DNA of 64,000 nucleotides from Actinoplanes utahensis. Lineage in GTDB: Bacteria > Actinomycetota > Actinomycetes > Mycobacteriales > Micromonosporaceae. Below are positions 51,008 through 58,857 of this stretch, in pieces (positions within the stretch are counted from its first letter, which is position 1; each line of letters begins with the position of its first letter). The stretch is taken from the NCBI RefSeq assembly GCF_016862455.1, contig NZ_BOMZ01000030.1, forward strand, positions 49,873 through 113,872, read 5' to 3'. The position numbers and the translations under genes were made by a program. The notes beneath the pieces are model-generated. The model saw nothing but the letters and a program-made list of their open reading frames with translations. It did not search any database and was not told the origin of the DNA.

Positions 51008-52797
51008 GCGTCCCTCCCGGCAGGCCGCTCGCTCACGGTTCGCTTCCCCGATTCCTGTGGTACGTCCCTCGCGCGCGCCATTCCCCGCGCCTCACCTCTG
51101 CCTCGGCCGGTCGTGGCTGCTGTCGCGACCTCACCTCTGCCTCGGCCGGTCGTGGCTGCTGCCTCGACCTCGCCGGGACAGTCCGGAGAGCCGGCCGGAA
51201 CCGGCCGCCCGTCCGCCACCACACCCACACCCCGACCGGCCGCCACGGCTGCCTCAGAACCGCCGCGACAACCCTCAGAACCAGCCGGAACCGGCCGCCC
51301 GTCCGCCACCACACCCACACCTCGACCGGCCGCCACGGCTGCCTCAGAACCGCCGAGACAGCCCTCAGGACCAGCCGGATGTCTGCGGCGGGTGGCCACG
51401 AACACGGCGACGAGCAGGGCGGCGGCGGTCTGGCCGGTCAGCCAGGCGACGCCCGCGCCGGTCACTCCGGAACCGGGCAGCAACATCCAGGCCAGCGCCA
51501 GGCAGGTACCGGCGCGGACCAGGTTGAGCCGGCGGCACCGGCGGAACCGGCCCTGCGAACGCCAGTGCGCCACAGCCAGGTTCACCACCGCGTCCGGGAG
51601 GGCGGCGAGCACCAGGATCTGGAGCAGAGGCCCGGCCGCCACGGCGTAGCCCGGGCTGAACAGGGCCAGGATCCGGTCACCGGCGAACAGCAGCACGGCC
51701 GTGGGCGCGCCGACGACGGCCAGCACCACGGCGGCGGCGCGGGCGACGCTGACGGCGGCGGCGTTGGTGCGCTCGGCATAGAGCGCCGACGCCACCGCCG
51801 GCGAGACCATGAACAGCATCGACGCGGTCATCCACGCCAGGTAGAAGTGGGCGTTCGCGTCGGCGCCGAGCCGGGCGGTGACCAGCACCGGCAGCAGCGC
51901 GGCCGGCCCGGCCTGGGTCAGATTGATCAGGTGATGCCCGGTGACCGCCGCCCCGAGGTGCGGCAGTTCCGCCCGGAGCCCGGCCACCCAGCCCCGCATC
52001 CGGGAACCGGCTCCCTCGCCGGCGTGCCGAAGGTGACCGGAGGGCGCGGGGCGCCGGTGGCCGGAGGTCATGGGCCGAAGGTCACCCGAAGGCGTGCGCC
52101 GGAGGCCGCCGGAAGGCGCGGGCCGGAGGGGGCCGGAAGGCGTGCTCCGAAGGTCGCCGGAAGGCTCGGGCCGGAGGTGGCGGACGGCGGTGGCGATGGT
52201 GATCAGGCTGATCAGGAGGGTGGGGAGGACGTAGGAGAGCAGAACGGCCCCGGCACCGTGGAGACCGGCGGCCAGGACCGTGAACAGGGTGATGATCTTG
52301 CCGAGGGCCACCGCGAGGTTGCGGATCAGCATGCCGCGACCGGCGCGGTGGGCGACGTAGAGGTTGTCCAGCAGGGTGGTCAGCGTGACCGCGACCGCCG
52401 CGGCCGTCAGCGCCGGCGGGCCGCCGGAACCGGTCAGGAAGGCGAAGTTGCCGGAGAACAGCGGTACGGCCAGGGCGGCGGCGGTCGCGGTGGCCGTGGT
52501 GGTGACCGAGGCGAGCAGCAGGCCGGAACCGACGATCCGGGACCAGGTGGCGGTGTCGCTGCCGGGCAGCCGCTGGATGAACATGTGCCCGGCGCCCAGG
52601 TTCGCGATCATGCTGACCGCGGTGGCCGCGGAGATCACGGCGGTCGCGGTTCCGATCCGTTCCGGAGGTACGGCCCTCGCCGCCAGCATCCAGTAGAGGT
52701 AACCGAGGCCGCCGTTGGTCACCGTGGTCGCCATGATCAGCAGACTGTTGCGGGCCAGCGAGTCCCGGGAGAGCCGCCGGACGGCCCCGATCAGCAC
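51004..52797 (-). CDS. Polysaccharide flippase-like membrane protein (MATE/MOP superfamily) with repeat insertions
   Basis: The protein is 597 aa with about 12-14 membrane helices (start SLARNSLLIMATTVTNGGLGYLYW). It resembles Wzx/MurJ-type lipid-linked oligosaccharide flippases. A cytoplasmic loop carries six 8-residue PSGxLRxx repeats (about residues 210-258). The last 130 residues form a low-complexity tail with two 30-residue and two 13-residue tandem repeats. GTG 52797 (GGAGGG upstream) overlaps the preceding stop by 7 bp. It probably flips the undecaprenyl-linked glycan made by the neighbouring transferases. Confidence 0.85.
   Translation of the reverse strand: MLIGAVRRLSRDSLARNSLLIMATTVTNGGLGYLYWMLAARAVPPERIGTATAVISAATAVSMIANLGAGHMFIQRLPGSDTATWSRIVGSGLLLASVTTTATATAAALAVPLFSGNFAFLTGSGGPPALTAAAVAVTLTTLLDNLYVAHRAGRGMLIRNLAVALGKIITLFTVLAAGLHGAGAVLLSYVLPTLLISLITIATAVRHLRPEPSGDLRSTPSGPLRPAPSGGLRRTPSGDLRPMTSGHRRPAPSGHLRHAGEGAGSRMRGWVAGLRAELPHLGAAVTGHHLINLTQAGPAALLPVLVTARLGADANAHFYLAWMTASMLFMVSPAVASALYAERTNAAAVSVARAAAVVLAVVGAPTAVLLFAGDRILALFSPGYAVAAGPLLQILVLAALPDAVVNLAVAHWRSQGRFRRCRRLNLVRAGTCLALAWMLLPGSGVTGAGVAWLTGQTAAALLVAVFVATRRRHPAGPEGCLGGSEAAVAAGRGVGVVADGRPVPAGSEGCRGGSEAAVAAGRGVGVVADGRPVPAGSPDCPGEVEAAATTGRGRGEVATAATTGRGRGEARGMARARDVPQESGKRTVSERPAGRDA
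51091..51168 (-). repeat. Two 39-bp tandem repeats in the flippase tail
   Basis: Units start at 51091 and 51130 and share CTCACCTCTGCCTCGGCCGG and GTCGTGGCTGCTG. They encode 13-residue (A)TTGRGRGE-type repeats, in frame. Confidence 0.9.
51197..51376 (-). repeat. Two 90-bp tandem repeats in the flippase tail
   Basis: Units begin at 51197 and 51287 (GGAACCGGCCGCCCG) and encode 30-residue repeats containing GRGVGVVADGRPVPAG. A partial third boundary (CCAGCCGGA) falls at 51371, again at a 90-bp step. Confidence 0.9.
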
Positions 52798-53984
52798 GCC
52801 GCCCTCCGCACACCCGCCGCAGGAGCAGGACGGGCGATCGAGCCCGCTGCCCCGGCCGGGACGGCGCCGGCGATGCGGCCCGGCACAGCGGGCGGGACGG
52901 TCACGGCGGCGCCGCGAGGGCGAGCGATCGAACCCGCCGCCCCGGCCGGGACGGCGCCGGCGATGCGGCCCGGCACAGCGGGCGGGACGGTCAGGGCGGC
53001 GCCGCGGGCGTAGAAACCGGTGCTGGTGGCGCCGATGCTGATGTCGACGGCGTGGAGGCAGCCGTCGGCGGGCAGGGCGGGGACGTAGACGCCGACCGAG
53101 CGGACGGTCTCGGCGGTGACGGTCAGCGGCTTGGTGGTGACCACCCGGCCGCCGACACGCAACCGCAGAGCCGCGGTGACGTCGTCGAGGCCGGCGCTGG
53201 CGACCCGGACCGGGACGACCAGGCCGCTGCGCGGGACGGTGACCGGGCGGTCGATGTCGGCGGCCCAGCCGTTGAGGGCGACGCTCAGGTAACCGGGTTC
53301 GGCGGGACTCGGCATGGTCAGGTAGGCGCGTACCGCCACCGTTCCGACGGCCACCGCCAGGACGACGGGGACCGCCACGGCCACCGTCGTCCGGACGTAT
53401 CCGGGCTCCGGTGCGGCGGATTCGGCGTACCGGGAAGGGGGATCGTCGGTGGTGGGCGGGTGGCCGTACCCCGAAGCGGGGTTCTCGTCGGTGGCGGACG
53501 GACCGGTGGCTGACGGGCCGGAGTCGGGCCGGTCGGTGGCGGACGGGCCGCCGTCGGGCTGGTCGGTGGGGGAACCGGAACCGTTGCGCTGGGCCGGGAG
53601 GCTCGCCGGAGTGGGCGCGCGGCGCGCGGCGAGGCGTTCCCGGACGACGGCGGCCGTGCCGAGCAGTGTCGTCAGCACCGCGCAGGCGACGACCAGCGGG
53701 ACCGGCCGCACCGGCTGGCCCGCCGCGTGCAGCAGCACCGCCAGCAGGGGCAGCGTGACCAGCCCGGCGGACGCGGCGAGCCCGGCCCGGAGGGTGAGGA
53801 GCGGCGAACCGGGGGACGGTGAGCCGGTGGAGGGCGGGGACGGGGAGGTCAGGGCACGGGTCCAGAGGACGCCGATGGCCAGGAGGGCGGTCAGGCAGAG
53901 GGGGACGGCGAGCCAGGGACGCCCCGCGGCCGGGAGGAGGGCGCCGAGGCAGAGGTACGCGAGTAGCAGTAGCCGGTACGTCAT
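52791..53984 (-). CDS. Membrane protein of polysaccharide locus with C-terminal beta domain
   Basis: The protein is 397 aa. Four membrane helices (about residues 3-110) precede a polar, Pro/Ser/Asp-rich cytoplasmic or linker segment (about 125-195), another helix (VAVAVPVVLAVAVGTVAVRAYL) and an external beta-rich domain (PGYLSVALNGWAADIDRPVTV...). The layout recalls DUF1616-type proteins found with polysaccharide genes; this is a tentative match. The last 67 residues are two near-identical 30-residue repeats plus a tail. ATG 53984 overlaps the upstream stop (ATGA). Confidence 0.8.
   Translation of the reverse strand: MTYRLLLLAYLCLGALLPAAGRPWLAVPLCLTALLAIGVLWTRALTSPSPPSTGSPSPGSPLLTLRAGLAASAGLVTLPLLAVLLHAAGQPVRPVPLVVACAVLTTLLGTAAVVRERLAARRAPTPASLPAQRNGSGSPTDQPDGGPSATDRPDSGPSATGPSATDENPASGYGHPPTTDDPPSRYAESAAPEPGYVRTTVAVAVPVVLAVAVGTVAVRAYLTMPSPAEPGYLSVALNGWAADIDRPVTVPRSGLVVPVRVASAGLDDVTAALRLRVGGRVVTTKPLTVTAETVRSVGVYVPALPADGCLHAVDISIGATSTGFYARGAALTVPPAVPGRIAGAVPAGAAGSIARPRGAAVTVPPAVPGRIAGAVPAGAAGSIARPAPAAGVRRAAC
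52836..53012 (-). repeat. 90-bp tandem repeat at the 3-prime end of the membrane-protein gene
   Basis: The unit starting at 52836 repeats at 52926 with only a few changes. Both contain CCCCGGCCGGGACGGCGCCG and CGATGCGGCCCGGCACAGCG. It encodes PPAVPGRIAGAVPAGAAGS twice. Confidence 0.92.
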
Positions 53985-55879
53985 CGCGCCCCCATGTGGA
54001 CGGTCTGGCCGAGGCTGTCGAAGTCGAAGCGGTAGATCGCGATGTGCGGCCCGTCATAGACCTTGATCAGCCAGGGCAGGGTGTCGAACTTGGTCAACTG
54101 GGCGCTGGTGAAGCCGGGTTCGCCGGTGTGCGGGATCGGCTCGTTGTTCTCGAAATAGATCTTGATCTCGGGGACCTGTTCGGCCATCCGGCGGTCCACC
54201 ACGAGGTACTGGAAACGCCAGTCGCGAAGCTGGGCCAGCAGCGCGGCGGGCATCGGCTCGCCGGGGTCGGCCAGGTAGAGGTGATAGGCGGGGAAGCTCT
54301 CCGAGCCGGTTGCCGGCTCCTGTTCCCCGTAGGACCCGAAGATCAGCCCGGAGTACCGGTCGGCGACCAGCCGGGCTCCCCGGCCGTGCGTCTCGCGCAG
54401 CCACTCCGACGCGGCCAGGACCTCGGGGGTGGCGGCCCGGGTGTCCGAGCCGAAGACCGGCGGGCCGGGGAACCGGTAGGACGGGTTCATCCCGGCGGCC
54501 GTGTTGCCGACCATGACCAGACCGCATCCGGCGAGCAGAAGCGCACCGGAACCGCTGATCGGGCGGCGCGCGCGGTCCAGTAGTGCGATGATCAACGGAG
54601 CGACGGCCACGGCGATGCCGAGGTAGCTGAACGCCCAGGACCGGCGTGCGCCCTCCGCCCCGGACGGGGTGAGGATGAGCAGCGTCGCCGGGAAGTACAG
54701 GGCGCCGATCAGCAGCATCGCGGCGGAGACCGCCTTGGCGAACGGTTCGGTGGAGCCGCGGCGCTGCCACCACAGGATCGCGGCGCCGGCCGCCGCGAGG
54801 GCGGCGCAGCACGGCGCGGCGAACGCGGCGTACTGCTCCCACCAGGGGGCGACCGACTGGCTGAACAGGGTCCGGCCGCCGGAGCCGCCGCCGGCCAGGC
54901 CGCTGAACTGGCCGAGGGCCCGCCCCAGGTACGGCTCGAGGTACTTGCCGGTCCGCGGGGAGACGGCGGCCATCCACAGGGCGACCGACAGGCCGGACAC
55001 CGCGGTCAGCGCCCAGGCGGTCCGGGCCGGGACCTTGACGATCGTGCAGGTGATCGCGACCAGGCCGAGCATGCCGGTGAGCCAGATCGCGGTCAGGTGG
55101 TGGGTCGCCACGATGGCCACGGTGAGCAGCACGAACAGCCACGACCAGCCGACCCGGCCGCCCTTGATCGCGCGGAGCGCGGCGACCAGCGCCCACACCA
55201 GCAGGCCGATGGCGAGGGACTCGTAGCCGAGTTGGGTGTCGAAGTAGAGGTACGAGCTGTTCAGGCTGTAGACGACGGCGGCCGCGGCGGCGACCCGGGC
55301 GTCCGGCCAGATCTGCCCGGCCAGCGCGGCCACCCCGAGGGTGAGCAGCACGTGCGCGCAGACCAGCACGAACACGGCGGCGTGCCAGACGGTGACGCCG
55401 GTGAGGGTGGCCAGCGAGGCGACGCAGGCGTGCAGGCCGGGGTAGTCGCCGATGACCCGGACGATCGGGTTCTGCTGGAAGAGCACGCCGTCGAGGAGGA
55501 TGTCGTTGGCCTGGCCCCAGTGGGCGTACTCGTCGTGGTAGAGCGGCCCGGCCGGGTTGCGCAGCAGTTTCGGCAGGTAGGTGAAGCAGGCGTAGCCGAT
55601 CAGGACGGCGAGCCGCAGCCGGGCGCTCGATCCGCGCCGGACCGCCCACCAGACCGCGGGCAGGCTGAAGACGAGCATGCCCGCCCAGAACCAGGTGAAG
55701 GCGCCGTCCTGTCCCCATTCGGCGCGCCGGTAGGCGATGACCAGGGCGGCGGCGCCGGCCCCGGCGGCGATCGTGAGACTGGCCGCGGCCGCGGCCGGGG
55801 CGAACCGGGCACGGATGACCGGCCCGGATTCGCGTCCGTCCCGCCGCCCGACTGTGTGACTGGCCGTAGCAGCGATCAT
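53981..55879 (-). CDS. Multi-spanning membrane protein, GT-C glycosyltransferase-like
   Basis: The protein is 632 aa with about 12-13 membrane helices and a soluble C-terminal part of about 140 residues. The first large external loop has an acidic motif (LYHDEYAHWGQANDILLDG), the usual place of the catalytic Asp/Glu in GT-C enzymes that use lipid-linked sugars. The C-terminus (FQYLVVDRRMAEQVPEIKIYF) resembles the periplasmic domain of such proteins. ATG 55879 overlaps the preceding stop (ATGA). It may add a sugar outside the membrane or act as a polymerase; the donor is unknown. Confidence 0.8.
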   Translation of the reverse strand: MIAATASHTVGRRDGRESGPVIRARFAPAAAAASLTIAAGAGAAALVIAYRRAEWGQDGAFTWFWAGMLVFSLPAVWWAVRRGSSARLRLAVLIGYACFTYLPKLLRNPAGPLYHDEYAHWGQANDILLDGVLFQQNPIVRVIGDYPGLHACVASLATLTGVTVWHAAVFVLVCAHVLLTLGVAALAGQIWPDARVAAAAAVVYSLNSSYLYFDTQLGYESLAIGLLVWALVAALRAIKGGRVGWSWLFVLLTVAIVATHHLTAIWLTGMLGLVAITCTIVKVPARTAWALTAVSGLSVALWMAAVSPRTGKYLEPYLGRALGQFSGLAGGGSGGRTLFSQSVAPWWEQYAAFAAPCCAALAAAGAAILWWQRRGSTEPFAKAVSAAMLLIGALYFPATLLILTPSGAEGARRSWAFSYLGIAVAVAPLIIALLDRARRPISGSGALLLAGCGLVMVGNTAAGMNPSYRFPGPPVFGSDTRAATPEVLAASEWLRETHGRGARLVADRYSGLIFGSYGEQEPATGSESFPAYHLYLADPGEPMPAALLAQLRDWRFQYLVVDRRMAEQVPEIKIYFENNEPIPHTGEPGFTSAQLTKFDTLPWLIKVYDGPHIAIYRFDFDSLGQTVHMGAR

Positions 55880-56976
55880 CGAGCGACGGCCCCCACCGGG
55901 GTCGTACGATGGGCCACCGCGGCGTAGATGTTGCGGGTCGCGCCGACGACGTCGTCCCAGGTCGGCAGGATCGCCGGCCGGGTGCGCCCGGCCGCGGCGG
56001 CGGCTTCGAGCGCGGCCGCGAGCGCCGTCTCGTCCTCCGGGTCGGCGAACCGTAGCCACGCGCTGTCCCCGGCGAGCCCGGCGACCTCCCGGTGGGCCGG
56101 GATCGGGGTGGCGACGGTGGGCAGCCCGGCGGCCAGGGCGTCGGCGACGGACATGCCGAAGGCCTCGTGCGCGGAGGCGGAGACGGCAGCCGACGCCTGC
56201 GCGACACAGGACTCGAAGGCGGCGTCGTCGAGACGGCCGTGGAAGACCACCCGCCCGGCCAGCCCGAGGCCGGCGGCGAGCTGGCGCAGCCGGTCGGCGG
56301 ACGGGCCGGTGCCGACCACGTCGAGGCGGTGTTCGGGCCCGAGCCGGGTCATCGCCCGGATCACCCGGTCGACACGTTTGTACTGTTCGAGCCGCCCGAC
56401 GCAGAGGATCCGGCGGGTCTTCCCGGTGGCCGGGCGGCGGGTCGCCGCCGGGCGCGGGTCGGTGCCGTTGGGGATCACCACGGCCCGGCTGCCGACCTCC
56501 GGGAAGTCACGGAGCACCAGTTCCCGCTCGGCCGAGGTGACGCAGACGACGGCGGAGGCGCGGTTCATGACGGCGCGGCCGAGCGGCCGGTAGAGCGGGT
56601 GCAGCGCGGCCCGGAACCGGGTGTGGCCGGTCCCGTGGTAGTGCGGCGTGAACACCAGCGGCGACCGGTTGCCCAGGGCGGCGCAGAGTGCGGCGAGGGC
56701 GTGGTAGCTGTGGGCGTGCAGGACGTCGTACTCGCCGGCGTGGGCACGCAGCCAGCGCCAGAGCGGCACGGACAGCCGGTAGTTGCCGGCCGGGACGGTG
56801 AGCGGGAACCGGCGTACCACCACGCCGTCGATGTTCTCCACCGACTGGACGCTGTGCTGGGTGATCACCTCGACGTCGTCGCCGGCGGCGACGAGCCCGG
56901 CGCACAGGCGTTTGACGTGGGTCTCCACCCCGCCGATGTCGGGGTGGTAGGCGTTCGAGACGACACCGATCCTCAT
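55876..56976 (-). CDS. GT4-family glycosyltransferase
   Basis: The protein is 366 aa. It starts RIGVVSNAYHPDIGGVETHV and contains LHAHSYHALAALCAAL, ILCVGRLEQYKRVDRVIRAM and SASAHEAFGMSVADALAAGLP, which are PimB/WcaI-like GT4 signatures with the EX7E-type donor region. It probably adds a mannose-like or other hexose to the lipid-linked glycan. Its start overlaps the GT2 stop (ATGA). Confidence 0.93.
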   Translation of the reverse strand: MRIGVVSNAYHPDIGGVETHVKRLCAGLVAAGDDVEVITQHSVQSVENIDGVVVRRFPLTVPAGNYRLSVPLWRWLRAHAGEYDVLHAHSYHALAALCAALGNRSPLVFTPHYHGTGHTRFRAALHPLYRPLGRAVMNRASAVVCVTSAERELVLRDFPEVGSRAVVIPNGTDPRPAATRRPATGKTRRILCVGRLEQYKRVDRVIRAMTRLGPEHRLDVVGTGPSADRLRQLAAGLGLAGRVVFHGRLDDAAFESCVAQASAAVSASAHEAFGMSVADALAAGLPTVATPIPAHREVAGLAGDSAWLRFADPEDETALAAALEAAAAAGRTRPAILPTWDDVVGATRNIYAAVAHRTTPVGAVAR

Positions 56977-57827
56977 CGCGCGGCACGCTCCGCGACACGG
57001 GCGGTTCGGGTCCGGCGCGGCCATTCGCGGGCGATGGTGCGCAGCACCCGCATCCCGTCGGTGAACGCGTTGAGGTTGCTGACCCCGTGGATCCGGTTGT
57101 GCTCGAAGCTCGGCACCTCGGTGATCTTCAGTTCGGCCCGGGCGGCGCGCAGGTTGAGCAGGGTCTCGATCTCGAACCCGTCGCCCCACAGCCGGCCGTC
57201 CGTGTTGTCCGGCGCCGGGGACGTGCTGTCCAGGTCGAACACGTCGAGGCAGTGCGCCCAGAAGGCGTTGTACCCGTAGCAGAGGTCGCTGTACCGGGTC
57301 CGGAACATCACGTTGACCAGCATGCTGAGGCACTTGTTGCCGGCCCGCCGCAGCCGGGTGATGTCGGCGCTGCCGCCGGTCGCCTGGAAGCGGGAGCCCT
57401 TGGCGAAGTCGGCGCCCTCGCGCAGCGCTTCGACGAAACGCGGGATCTCCATCGGGTCGGTCGACCCGTCGGCGTCGATCATCACGATGATGTCACCGGT
57501 CGCCTCGGCGAACCCGCAGGCCAGGGCGTTGCCTTTGCCCTTGCGGTTCTGCCGGACAACGCGGATGTCGGGCCGCAGCCGCCGGGCCACCGCGACGGTG
57601 TCGTCGGTGGACCCGCCGTCGACCAGGACGATCTCGTCGACCTGCGGGAGCCGGGCGAAGACGTGCGGAAGGTTCTTGGCCTCGTTCAGGGCCGGGACGA
57701 TGACGCTGATCCGGGGCTCCGGGTCGGCGTTCCCCTCCGGGGCCTCGGTGATGTCCGGAACACCGGGGATGTTGATGTCGATGACGACGCCGGTCTCGCC
57801 GGGGAGCACACGGTCGACCGTGGGCAT
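56973..57827 (-). CDS. GT2-family glycosyltransferase (polyprenyl-phosphate type)
   Basis: The protein is 284 aa with a GT-A fold: ISVIVPALNEAKNLPHVF, DEIVLVDGGSTDDTV, metal-binding DADGS (IVMIDADGSTDP) and a C-terminal LRTIAREWPRR tail. It lacks C-terminal membrane helices. It resembles dolichol/polyprenyl-phosphate mannosyl- or glucosyltransferases, which would supply the donor for the GT-C-like protein. ATG 57827 has GGAGAA upstream. It is the first gene of the overlapping operon. Confidence 0.92.
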   Translation of the reverse strand: MPTVDRVLPGETGVVIDINIPGVPDITEAPEGNADPEPRISVIVPALNEAKNLPHVFARLPQVDEIVLVDGGSTDDTVAVARRLRPDIRVVRQNRKGKGNALACGFAEATGDIIVMIDADGSTDPMEIPRFVEALREGADFAKGSRFQATGGSADITRLRRAGNKCLSMLVNVMFRTRYSDLCYGYNAFWAHCLDVFDLDSTSPAPDNTDGRLWGDGFEIETLLNLRAARAELKITEVPSFEHNRIHGVSNLNAFTDGMRVLRTIAREWPRRTRTARVAERAAR

Positions 57828-57908
57828 ATGTTTCTCCGATCGGGCAGGGTGGAGTCGGCCCGGGCCGGGCCGGAGTTCGGGAAGCGGGAGGGGGTCAGGC
57901 GGCGCCGG

Positions 57909-58673
57909 TCAGGACTGCGCCGGGCCGAGGGTCCACTGGTAGACGTCCTGCCGTGCGGTCAGGTCGCCGGTGGCGCCGGTGAAGCCGACCCAGGCGCGGT
58001 CGATGCCGGCCCGGTCGGCCAGTTCGACCTCGTGGTCCAGCACGAGCTGCTCTTTCGCGCCCTCGGTGGTGGGGCGCACGTACACCCGCAGCCGGGTGGC
58101 GTCGGCGTCGTAGTGGACCCGGGCACGGAACGGCTCGTCCTTCAGCGGGATCCCCGTCCGCCCGACCACCGCCGGGTGATCCGGGTCGCCACCGAGCACG
58201 ACCGCGAGATGGTTGTCGTCGGGGTCCTTCGGGTTCCGGTACGTGTCGAACTCGATCGCCACGCTGTCGTGGATGCCCTTGTACCCCATGCCGCCGCCCC
58301 AGCCGCCGAGCGCGCGCGGGCCCTCGCCCTGCACCACGAAGGCGATGCCGTCGGCGCCGCTCCTCCCGTCGCGGATGTGGGCGGTGAACTTCGTCTGGAA
58401 GGAGTTGTTGACGTCCACCGCCACGGTGCTCCAGGCCGATCCGACCTGCTTGTAGCCGCCGTCGGTGAGCCGGATGACCCGCTCGTCGTCGCCCGCGCGC
58501 CACATCAGTGAGGCGGTTCCGTTCAGGGCGAGCGGCGGTTTGTACGACGGTTCGGCGCTGGCCGCTCCGGCGGCTCCCGAGTTCACCGCGGCCACTATCG
58601 AGAGCAGGGCGGAGGCCCAGACACCGCCCCGCGCGGCCCGGGACGTACGAGAAAAGCGCACGACATGCTCCAT
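57909..58673 (-). CDS. Secreted L-type lectin-like protein
   Basis: The protein is 254 aa. The signal peptide ends near GAASAEP (about residue 40). The mature part is a legume-lectin-like jelly roll: FQTKFTAHIRDGRSGADGIAFVVQGEGPRALGG (two parts), SVAIEFDTYRNPKDPDDNHLAVV with acidic and Asn residues for Ca/Mn, and AWVGFTGATGDLTARQDVYQWTL. Such domains bind carbohydrate. Its place just upstream of the polysaccharide operon (81-bp gap, same strand) suggests binding of that glycan; this is inference. Confidence 0.85.
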   Translation of the reverse strand: MEHVVRFSRTSRAARGGVWASALLSIVAAVNSGAAGAASAEPSYKPPLALNGTASLMWRAGDDERVIRLTDGGYKQVGSAWSTVAVDVNNSFQTKFTAHIRDGRSGADGIAFVVQGEGPRALGGWGGGMGYKGIHDSVAIEFDTYRNPKDPDDNHLAVVLGGDPDHPAVVGRTGIPLKDEPFRARVHYDADATRLRVYVRPTTEGAKEQLVLDHEVELADRAGIDRAWVGFTGATGDLTARQDVYQWTLGPAQS

Positions 58674-58857
58674 TTCAACGGATTTGCCCGACTAAGACCT
58701 GGCCTAAGCTAGGACAGTCCGCGAAGCCGTGTGAGCGAGTCGCGCTATTTACCCCCGAGGGATGGTGATCCCACGCGGGTCGTCACCGATCGTAGGCACA
58801 GCAGGGCCAGTCCACGTCGGAAAATCGGTAAAATCGGGTATATCCCGGCCGAACCGG

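Noticed and set aside
51270..51380. AACCAGCCGG matches to the outer arm of the hairpin family
   Set aside because: They are single-sided and fall inside the 90-bp coding repeats of the flippase tail; no paired arm exists.
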